Made by a program: the position numbers and the translations under genes
In this document: in pieces, positions 58,686 through 64,000 of the stretch
How positions within the stretch are numbered: the first letter of the stretch is position 1
Layout of the letters: each line of letters opens with the position of its first letter
From: Candidatus Nitrosopumilus sp.
GTDB lineage: Archaea; Thermoproteota; Nitrososphaeria; Nitrososphaerales; Nitrosopumilaceae
Assembly (NCBI RefSeq): GCF_028278985.1
Contig: NZ_JANQTA010000004.1
Location: forward strand, 1 to 64,000
Direction of reading: 5' to 3'
Length of the DNA: 64,000 nucleotides
The notes under the pieces: model-generated
What the model saw: the letters and a program-made list of their open reading frames with translations, nothing else
Told to the model about the DNA's origin: nothing
The model's database searches: none

Positions 58686-60205
58686 GAAATATTCAAATCT
58701 TTTCTAATTTCATCTACAGCTCTAATTCCGTAAATATCTCTAACTTGTTGAATTCTAACTGCTTCTTTAAGCATGTCTCTTCCAATTGCATTTGATAAAA
58801 TTGAATAAACATCACTAAATCTAATTTCCCACTTGTCTGCACAATCAAAAATTTTACCCACTGCCCATTGTCTTACTTCATGAGGTAATGGTATCTTTTC
58901 ACCGGCATCTTGTGAAACCTTGTCAAACAATTTTACAATCTCTGAAGTTTGTGTTGCCATTTTTTCTAAATCTTTAGCTTCTCCATATTTTGATTCAGCA
59001 TTCATTCTGATATTTGACTGATATTCTGATAGTTTCAATAATGCCATCATTTCTTTTGAAGAATCACTTGAAGCTTTGTTGGCTGCATTTTTGACAGACT
59101 GGATTTCTTCAATTAATTTATCAGATTTTTTACTTACTTCGGCAGTTGATTCGTCTTGTTTTTTGAGAGTTTCTGAAACTGTGGAAATTTTTTGCTCAAT
59201 ACTATTTGTTTTATCAAAAACATTCTTCTTGAAATCGCTGAAATCTGCTTGAACTGATTTTAGGCCTTCTCCAACAAATGCTGTAGAATCTGCTCTATGA
59301 GACAGGGAACTAATCTCAGTCTCAATTTTGTCAATTTTACCTGCTAATTCTTTCATTGATTCAAGGCTAGAACTGTCTACAGAACTAGCTTTTTCAGAAA
59401 TTGTCTCAAATTGTTGCTTTAGTCCATCAATAACTCCTCCAAGTGAATCTATCTTTGATGCTTTAGAAGAGATGGCATCAATGGTCACCTTAATTGCTTC
59501 TAATTCTGAACTCAAATTAGATGATGAAGATACACCTTCTGTAATCTTTCCAAATTCTTGTCTGAGACTTTCAACAATTTGAGTGCCTGATTCTAATTGA
59601 GATGTTTTTCCAGAAATTTCATCAATTGATTTTTTTAGATTTTCAATATCTGTTCCTACATCAACAAATGAATCTGTTTTTCCAGAAACTTTTCTAAGAT
59701 CATCTCTAACTTCATCAATTCTTTGAGCAATTTTAATAATCATTTGAGAATTGTTTTTGATAGAATTCATACTATCTTCTACTTGCTGAGTTAATTCTTG
59801 AGATTTTGATGATTTTTGCAATTCAGAAATTCTATTAATTTCATCTTGCAATTTGGCAGTTTGATCATTGATTTTAGTAACTAGATTTGATTGTGTTCTA
59901 ACTTGATTAAGGCCTGAATACAATTTTTGAGTATCTTCTTCAATTATGTTGATCTGCTTTGATTGTTTTTGGATATGCTCTAGGGTAGATGTTAAAGTGT
60001 CAATCATTCCTTTCATTGAAACTAGAACTTTTTGATTTTCACCAAAAATCTTTGACATGGCTTTAATTTCTTTTTGGAGTACTTTGTTTGAATCAGAAAC
60101 TGCTGCAACTTTTTTTAACACTGCAGAGGGGGTTGGTTCTCTTTTTACAGTTTTTTTAGCTGTTGTTTTAGTTGTAGGTTTTACTGTTTTTTTCTTTGCA
60201 GCCAT
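58682..60205 (-). CDS. Large coiled-coil protein with basic N-terminus
   Basis: The 507-residue protein has a Lys/Thr-rich N-terminus (KKKTVKPTTKTTAKKTVKRE), histone H1-tail-like, then about 370 residues of heptad coiled coil rich in Ser/Gln/Lys/Glu with repeating ISEKASSVDS/SGKTSQLESG-like units. It ends in a small globular C-terminal domain (HEVRQWAVGKIFDCADKWEI ... GIRAVDEIRKDLNIS). No enzyme motif is seen. It resembles filament or chromosome-organising proteins only in general architecture. Confidence 0.75.
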   Translation of the reverse strand: MAAKKKTVKPTTKTTAKKTVKREPTPSAVLKKVAAVSDSNKVLQKEIKAMSKIFGENQKVLVSMKGMIDTLTSTLEHIQKQSKQINIIEEDTQKLYSGLNQVRTQSNLVTKINDQTAKLQDEINRISELQKSSKSQELTQQVEDSMNSIKNNSQMIIKIAQRIDEVRDDLRKVSGKTDSFVDVGTDIENLKKSIDEISGKTSQLESGTQIVESLRQEFGKITEGVSSSSNLSSELEAIKVTIDAISSKASKIDSLGGVIDGLKQQFETISEKASSVDSSSLESMKELAGKIDKIETEISSLSHRADSTAFVGEGLKSVQADFSDFKKNVFDKTNSIEQKISTVSETLKKQDESTAEVSKKSDKLIEEIQSVKNAANKASSDSSKEMMALLKLSEYQSNIRMNAESKYGEAKDLEKMATQTSEIVKLFDKVSQDAGEKIPLPHEVRQWAVGKIFDCADKWEIRFSDVYSILSNAIGRDMLKEAVRIQQVRDIYGIRAVDEIRKDLNIS

Positions 60206-60264
60206 AAAATGAATTAAAAATTTGATGATAAAAAAGTTAGGTCTAAAATAAAAAATGTAAAGAG

Positions 60265-60372
60265 CTACTTGTTTACAACTTCTGGTTCGTGTAGCAATTC
60301 ATGGAAGGTCTTTTCAGCCAATCCGTTTGGAGTTTCTAGGAAACCTCTTGTACAAAATTCACATTGTATCAT
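60265..60372 (-). CDS. 35-residue C2H2 zinc-finger protein
   Basis: The minus-strand frame from ATG 60372 to TAG 60265 encodes MIQCEFCTRGFLETPNGLAE followed by KTFHELLHEPEVVNK. The arrangement C-x2-C-x3-F-x12-H-x3-H matches a C2H2 zinc finger (a loop slightly longer than the classical 12 residues). A TATA-like tract lies 25-32 bp upstream, so the mRNA should be leaderless. It is 59 bp upstream of, and co-directional with, the coiled-coil gene. The role is unknown; DNA or protein binding is likely. Confidence 0.75.
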   Translation of the reverse strand: MIQCEFCTRGFLETPNGLAEKTFHELLHEPEVVNK

Positions 60373-60373
60373 A

Positions 60374-60396
60374 TAGTACGGTATGGTACGGTACTA
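60374..60396. promoter_or_regulatory. Palindromic operator candidate at the zinc-finger promoter
   Basis: The 23-bp segment begins TAGTAC and ends GTACTA, a perfect inverted repeat. Between these arms the word GTACGGTA occurs twice (60376-60383 and 60386-60393). It lies immediately upstream of the zinc-finger ATG and downstream of the AT-rich TATA candidate (60396-60404). A protein bound here would cover the transcription start, suggesting repression, perhaps by the small zinc finger itself. Confidence 0.55.
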
Positions 60397-60428
60397 TTAA
60401 TAATCAGGTAATTCCAATGTAACCAATT

Positions 60429-60494
60429 TTGCAGTCAGATACCCCAGGTCATATCTCTACATAGAATTCAGTTGACCTAATCATCACTCTGCAA
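60429..60494 (-). ncRNA. C/D box sRNA (2'-O-methylation guide)
   Basis: On the minus strand the 66-nt segment reads: terminal stem TTGCAG, box C GTGATGA, a 9-nt guide TTAGGTCAA, box D' CTGA, a spacer, a degenerate box C' ATATGA, a 10-nt guide CCTGGGGTAT, box D CTGA, and closing stem CTGCAA. The terminal 6-bp stem is perfect. All elements are in the canonical order and spacing for archaeal C/D sRNAs. A TATA-like element (CTTTATGC) lies about 22 bp upstream. The targets are unknown; UUGACCUAA and AUACCCCAGG would be the matching rRNA or tRNA words. Confidence 0.7.
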
Positions 60495-60626
60495 CACCAT
60501 TAAGATAATTGAGCATAAAGAGGTTAAACAGTAAGATGAGCCTGGATTCATTTTTTATTTTGAGGGAAAAAACTTTTCAAATTTTTGATTCGGAATCGTT
60601 TTTAAACAAATTTGTTAAATTATAAC

Positions 60627-61955
60627 ATGCAAAATTATCTGCAGCAGATTGATTCAGGTGGAATTCAAAGTTCTCTAAATAATACTGTTAGTAGTTTAAT
60701 TGAGCAAATCACTCCCGAATTACCTCACACTAGCTTTGTAACTGATTTAGCTTTTATCATGATTATTGGAGCTGTCGTTACCCTTGCATTTTTCAAAATT
60801 CGACAACCTCTGATCATAGGATATCTATTTGCAGGAATGTTGATTGGACCTTTATCTCCATTTTGGTCTTGGGTGTTACCTGAGGGCGGGCCTCCAGGTG
60901 ATGTATTAGAAGGAGTTGGAATTTTATCTGATATTACTGCATTGCATCTCTTTGCAGAAATTGGAGTAATTTTGTTATTGTTTGTTATCGGTATTGAATT
61001 TCCTTATGCCAAAATTAGAAGTATTGGAAAGGTTGCCGTAGGTGTAGGAACTATTGGATTATTTTCAACTTTAGGAGTTGTATTCTATACTGCTACTGCG
61101 CTTGGATTGCAATTTATGGATGCATTGTTTATTGCAGCTGCATTATCAATTTCAAGTACTGCAATTATTGTGAAAATTTTAGAAGAAATGGGTAGAATCA
61201 AAAAAGAATCATCCATTTTGGTTTTGGGTATTCTAATTGTGGAAGATGTTATTGCAGTAATCTTGATTTCATCTTTACAATCTGTTGCTTTAGTTGGAAC
61301 AGTTTCAATCGAATCCATTGTAGTAGTTGTCCTTGTTGCAACTGCACTAATTGTTGGAACCTTTACTGTAGGAACTAGAGTAATTCCTCCACTAATTGAT
61401 AAAGTGGCAGCTGCCGAACATCGTGAAATTCTTTTGTTAAGTGTTCTTGGTGTTTGCTTTGGTTATGCCCTGTTTGCAAACATTGTAGGATTATCTGTGG
61501 CAATTGGAGCCTTTTTGGCAGGTGTTTTGGTAGCAGAATCCAAATCTGCTGAAGTTGCAAAATTATTGTCTAGTCCAATTAAGGACATGTTTGTAGCAAT
61601 TTTCTTTATTTCAGTAGGAGCACTCATGGATATTTCGCAACTTGAAAATTACATCTTTGTAGCTATTGCTCTAATTGCAGTTGCAACAGGAATGAAGTTT
61701 GGTGGAAATATGATAGGTAATTTCATCTTTAGACAAAGGCGTGGAAAGGCAATGCGTTCTGCATTTACTTTAGCTGCTCCAAGAGGTGAGTTCTCTATTG
61801 TTATTGTAAAAGCTGGTGTTGATATTGGTGCAGTAAGCGCTTTCTTGTTCCCATTAATTGGTATTATTTCGATTATCACAGCATTTTTGTCTCCATTTTT
61901 GGTAAAAGCTGGCGATAAAATAATTCCTAGATTGGAGGAAAAAGACGATGTCTGA
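60627..61955 (+). CDS. CPA2-family cation:proton antiporter (KefB type)
   Basis: The 442-residue protein has about 12 membrane helices with typical CPA2 motifs: FKIRQPLIIGYLFAGMLIGP, HLFAEIGVILLLFVIGIEF, AALSISSTAIIVKIL and AIGAFLAGVLVAES. It has no C-terminal RCK/TrkA-N domain. It exchanges Na+ or K+ for protons. ATG 60627 is preferred; TTG 60612 is in frame but lies within the promoter. The following gene starts within its last codons. Confidence 0.9.
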   Translation: MQNYLQQIDSGGIQSSLNNTVSSLIEQITPELPHTSFVTDLAFIMIIGAVVTLAFFKIRQPLIIGYLFAGMLIGPLSPFWSWVLPEGGPPGDVLEGVGILSDITALHLFAEIGVILLLFVIGIEFPYAKIRSIGKVAVGVGTIGLFSTLGVVFYTATALGLQFMDALFIAAALSISSTAIIVKILEEMGRIKKESSILVLGILIVEDVIAVILISSLQSVALVGTVSIESIVVVVLVATALIVGTFTVGTRVIPPLIDKVAAAEHREILLLSVLGVCFGYALFANIVGLSVAIGAFLAGVLVAESKSAEVAKLLSSPIKDMFVAIFFISVGALMDISQLENYIFVAIALIAVATGMKFGGNMIGNFIFRQRRGKAMRSAFTLAAPRGEFSIVIVKAGVDIGAVSAFLFPLIGIISIITAFLSPFLVKAGDKIIPRLEEKDDV

Positions 61956-62379
61956 TGAACTAAACAAGTTTCTTGAACAAGTTCATGATGGAATCACTAC
62001 ATTTGATTTTGATGGAAAAGAAACTCCGTGTATTGTTATTGAGGACAAAAAATATGATGAAATGCTATCAAAAGTTGCTGGACAAACGTTCTCTGTAAAT
62101 ACTGATTTGAATATTCTTCAGGATGGTTTAGGCAATGTTTTTGTAGAAATTGTACTGACATTTTCTAAAGGAAATATTGTTGAAAAATTTCTTGTTAATG
62201 CAAAAACTGATTTGAAATTTTTTGAATGTTTAGCTCAAACAACAATGCTTGCCTTGACTTCTCCAAAATCAAATTATGGAAAAGATAATGTGTTTATGGT
62301 TCAGTTGCCCAGACCTGAAAAAGCCCAAGATGCTCTTGAGATAATTCGAACTGGATTAATTCCTAAAAATCAGAAATAA
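61948..62379 (+). CDS. Unrecognised soluble protein coupled to the antiporter
   Basis: The 143-residue protein overlaps the antiporter end by eight bases, so it is co-translated. It is mixed alpha/beta (FDFDGKETPCIVIEDKKYDE, VFVEIVLTFSKGNIVEKFLV, KAQDALEIIRTGLI) without membrane segments. A role as a cytoplasmic partner of the antiporter, which lacks its own regulatory domain, is an inference from the overlap alone. Its stop codon abuts the CCA end of tRNA-Gly. Confidence 0.65.
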   Translation: MSDELNKFLEQVHDGITTFDFDGKETPCIVIEDKKYDEMLSKVAGQTFSVNTDLNILQDGLGNVFVEIVLTFSKGNIVEKFLVNAKTDLKFFECLAQTTMLALTSPKSNYGKDNVFMVQLPRPEKAQDALEIIRTGLIPKNQK

Positions 62380-62456
62380 TGGTGCAGTTACCGGGATTTG
62401 AACCCGGGTCACGAACTTGGCAAGCTCGAATATTAACCAAACTGTACTATAACTGC
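62380..62456 (-). tRNA. tRNA-Gly (anticodon GCC), CCA encoded
   Basis: On the minus strand: acceptor GCAGTTA/TAACTGC, D arm GTAC...GGTTAATAT, anticodon stem CGAGC/GTTCG around loop TTGCCAA, T arm CCGGG-TTCAAAT-CCCGG, discriminator A, then genomic CCA at 62380-62382. The anticodon GCC reads GGC/GGT (Gly). No intron. The 3' end adjoins the TAA of the converging gene with no gap. Confidence 0.95.
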
Positions 62457-62519
62457 AACAATCCTAGAGGCTGAATTTGGATATTAAACTGTTTTTAACT
62501 ATTTGAGATTATACAAACT

Positions 62520-62783
62520 GTGGATGAAAAACTTCTCAAGAAAATAGAACAAAAAATTCAGGATATGGTCTCAGATAAAGAACATATGCAAAATCTTTCA
62601 AGTTTGATTTCATCTAGTAGTGATTCTCAATCTTTTGTATTTGGAATTGTTGTTGGTCGATTATACAATTCATTTTTTTATCAATCAAAGAGAATTCTCA
62701 ATCGTGAACCTACTGAACAAGAAATTCAAGAATTTTTAAAATTTGTAGAATCTAAAAAATCAGTTTTAGAGAGTTTAAGGTGA
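62520..62783 (+). CDS. Unrecognised small helical protein
   Basis: The 87-residue protein is helical with a central hydrophobic stretch (SFVFGIVVGRLYNSFFYQSK) that is short for a membrane helix, and a C-terminal EQEIQEFLKFVESKK. No family is recognised. It starts with GTG at 62520 downstream of an AT-rich tract and overlaps the opposite-strand L10e stop by nine bases. Confidence 0.6.
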   Translation: MDEKLLKKIEQKIQDMVSDKEHMQNLSSLISSSSDSQSFVFGIVVGRLYNSFFYQSKRILNREPTEQEIQEFLKFVESKKSVLESLR

Positions 62784-63284
62784 TGGTTTGTTCCATTCAA
62801 TAACTTTGATTTTTGGTGTTCCTGGCATTTTAACACATGCTCCTTTGAGTGCTTTTTTAGCTGCTTCTAAATGAGCTTCACCATTTACGTATAATTCCAT
62901 AATGCATTGTCCTTGAACAATTCTTGCCCCTAAACTGACAGCTTTGCCCCATGATCTTCTCATTCCTTCAGAAATTCTATCTGCACCTGCAGTTGCAATC
63001 TGTTTATTTTCTCTAAGCAAATTATGTGGATATACTCTTAATCTAGAATAGTAACCTGATTCACCAGTAGTTTTCTCTAAAGTCTTATTTGCTGCTAATC
63101 TTGTTGATTCAATTGCCATGTGTCTAATCTGAATTTTTTCATTAAGACATAATTGAACACAATATTCGTAAGTGCCTCTTTTGCCACCTTGAAATTTTGC
63201 AATCTTGATGTTTGGTTTGCCCTTGATGTACTCTTTTCTGGTAAACACTTGTCCGTTGCCTTCTCTGTAATTAGCGCCATGCAT
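62775..63284 (-). CDS. rpl10e: 50S ribosomal protein L10e (uL16)
   Basis: The 169-residue protein is the archaeal uL16: MHGANYREGNGQVFTRKEYI, AANKTLEKTTGESGYYSRLR, YPHNLLRENKQIATAGADR and a conserved RMRRSWGKAV-like stretch (EGMRRSWGKAVSLGARIVQG). It contacts the A-site tRNA and is added late in assembly, where SBDS acts. The frame opens to 63347, but ATG 63284 is preferred because a minus-strand TATA-like TTAAAATATG (plus 63307-63316) lies about 27 bp upstream. Confidence 0.94.
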   Translation of the reverse strand: MHGANYREGNGQVFTRKEYIKGKPNIKIAKFQGGKRGTYEYCVQLCLNEKIQIRHMAIESTRLAANKTLEKTTGESGYYSRLRVYPHNLLRENKQIATAGADRISEGMRRSWGKAVSLGARIVQGQCIMELYVNGEAHLEAAKKALKGACVKMPGTPKIKVIEWNKPSP

Positions 63285-63348
63285 GATATCCTCAAACCAA
63301 AATGCCCATATTTTAACGGTTAGCCAGAGACCACTCATATTTTCCAAT

Positions 63349-63358
63349 GCTTATATGG
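63349..63358 (+). promoter_or_regulatory. TATA box of endA
   Basis: GCTTATATGG is centred about 29 bp upstream of ATG 63383, so the transcript would begin almost at the start codon. Any ATG further upstream (63347) would lie before the expected transcription start, which decides the gene start. Confidence 0.5.
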
Positions 63359-63382
63359 AAAACCTTTGATTTTCACTTCAGA

Positions 63383-63931
63383 ATGGATGATATTCTCTCA
63401 GTAAAGGGGCAAATGATATCAGATCAAGTGTTCATTTCTGATAAAAAAATGATTCATGACTTGGAACTCAAAGGTTTTGGTGAGACTGAAGACTCTAAAT
63501 TAATTTTAAAATCCTTTGAAACTCTGTACTTGCTTTATACAAAAAAACTTGTTTTGAAAAAAGGCAAAAAGCAAATTGACTTTGACACTTACATGAGTAT
63601 TTGCCAAAAAAATGATTCTGAAATTTTAACAAAATTTCTGATTTATCGAGATTTGAGAAATCGGGGTTATGTAGTCAAAGATGGTTTTGGATTTGGTTCA
63701 GACTTTCGTGTTTATGAACGTGGTCACTTTGGTGAAAAAGGAGCAAAATTCCTGATTTTTGGTCTTAATGAAGGACAACAGGAGAAAATGGGGCAAATGC
63801 AAAAAAAGATTGAAGAAATTACTCAAATGGGTAAAGAACCAATTATTGCAGTTATTGAACGAAGAGGAGAGGTAATCTATTACAAAATTAATAGAATGAA
63901 TTTTTATGAAAATAAAACTAAATTCGAGTAA
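63383..63931 (+). CDS. endA: tRNA-splicing endonuclease EndA
   Basis: The roughly 182-residue protein has the EndA C-terminal catalytic domain: RDLRNRGYVVKDGFGFGSDF, then FRVYERGHFGEKGAKFLIFG with the catalytic Tyr, His and Lys in order. It cuts bulge-helix-bulge introns such as those in tRNA-Gln and tRNA-Ser in this window. The single-subunit length suggests a homotetramer or a partner subunit encoded elsewhere. The stop is followed directly by the stop of the converging gene. Confidence 0.9.
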   Translation: MDDILSVKGQMISDQVFISDKKMIHDLELKGFGETEDSKLILKSFETLYLLYTKKLVLKKGKKQIDFDTYMSICQKNDSEILTKFLIYRDLRNRGYVVKDGFGFGSDFRVYERGHFGEKGAKFLIFGLNEGQQEKMGQMQKKIEEITQMGKEPIIAVIERRGEVIYYKINRMNFYENKTKFE

Positions 63932-64000
63932 CTATTCCTGCAAAACCCACTCTGATGAATATTTTAGAAGATTGTTTTTTTCTGCATACATGAAATCATA
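63932..64000 (-). CDS. C-terminal end of an unidentified protein (truncated by window)
   Basis: On the minus strand the frame is open from the window edge to TAG at 63932 and encodes YDFMYAEKNNLLKYSSEWVL followed by QE. The composition looks like a real protein terminus, and the stop abuts the endA stop, as at most convergent junctions here. Too little is visible to name the gene. Confidence 0.55.
   Translation of the reverse strand, partial: YDFMYAEKNNLLKYSSEWVLQE

Larger units (their letters stand above)
60206..60626. other. 421-bp region without long genes
   Basis: Between the coiled-coil gene and the antiporter start. It holds, in order, a 35-residue zinc-finger gene (60265-60372, minus), its palindromic promoter region (60374-60404), a C/D box sRNA (60429-60494, minus) with an upstream TATA-like element (60513-60520), and the AT-rich promoter of the antiporter (about 60598-60615). 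I see nothing further in 60521-60597. Confidence 0.7.

Overview
The window is an AT-rich stretch of archaeal chromosome, most likely from a Nitrososphaerota (Thaumarchaeota) of the Nitrosopumilus/Nitrosarchaeum type. This rests on archaeal information-processing genes (L30e, L32e, L19e, L18e, Nob1, SBDS, the Rrp4/41/42 exosome, Cbf5, EndA, NusA-like KH protein, Rpo3), short intron-bearing tRNAs, many TTG starts, TATA boxes about 25 bp upstream of start codons (leaderless transcripts), and several short proteins of the kind seen mainly in ammonia-oxidising archaea. No CRISPR array, prophage, IS element or rRNA is present. It reads as dense core chromosome, not an accessory island.

Layout. 1-881: 3' part of a TPR protein with an octapeptide repeat. 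950-2850: L30e-NusA-S12-S7 operon, then intron-containing tRNA-Gln. 3-6.2 kb: YkgJ-type cysteine protein, geranylgeranyl reductase-family flavoprotein, a tandem three-hairpin element, nitroreductase. 6.2-11.8 kb: LeuRS and AlaRS on the minus strand. 11.9-18.8 kb: ribosomal stalk and translocation genes (L12, L10, L1, L11, NusG, a 57-residue SecE), interrupted by a TRIC channel and an Lrp regulator, then DtdA, MGMT, L19e, L32e. 18.8-25.9 kb: PEP carboxykinase, a secreted subtilase, Fe/Mn-SOD, prefoldin alpha, FtsY, ArgF. 25.9-32.2 kb: L18-S5-L30-L15-SecY-Adk-DUF106-Cmk-Cbf5, linking ribosome, membrane insertion and rRNA modification. 32.2-41.1 kb: BsuPI-like lipoprotein-type protein, tRNA-Ser, metabolic flavoenzyme and 2-hydroxyacid dehydrogenase, ferredoxin-dependent 2-oxoacid oxidoreductase with a small Cys-rich companion, and several unrecognised proteins. 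41.2-46.5 kb: CofE, two different isopropylmalate-isomerase pairs, a nucleotidyltransferase. 46.5-53.1 kb: S9-L13-L18e-Rpo3 and, divergently, SBDS-Rrp4-Rrp41-Rrp42-L37Ae-Pcc1-prefoldin beta-XPF. 53-64 kb: Nob1, NAD kinase, rhodanese, ferredoxin, GT2 glycosyltransferase, coiled-coil protein, a 35-residue zinc finger, a C/D box sRNA, CPA2 antiporter, tRNA-Gly, L10e/uL16, EndA.

Together the genes cover translation (ribosomal proteins, aminoacyl-tRNA synthetases, tRNA splicing and proofreading), ribosome assembly and RNA decay, protein export, gluconeogenic and branched-chain metabolism, and F420 synthesis.

The most unusual signals are non-coding or very small. There are three tandem hairpins at 5206-5321 whose stems differ in sequence but stay paired, each framed by CTGTC and CTTAAG. 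There is a C/D box sRNA at 60429-60494 with a perfect terminal stem. Four genes under 60 codons can be supported (SecE, a 47-residue eight-cysteine protein, a 35-residue C2H2 protein with a palindrome at its promoter, and a 29-residue charged peptide with its own promoter and terminator). PEP carboxykinase lacks any ATG/GTG/TTG at its conserved N-terminus and probably starts at CTG. Convergent genes touch or overlap almost everywhere: 15 of 17 convergent junctions have a gap of 2 bp or less.
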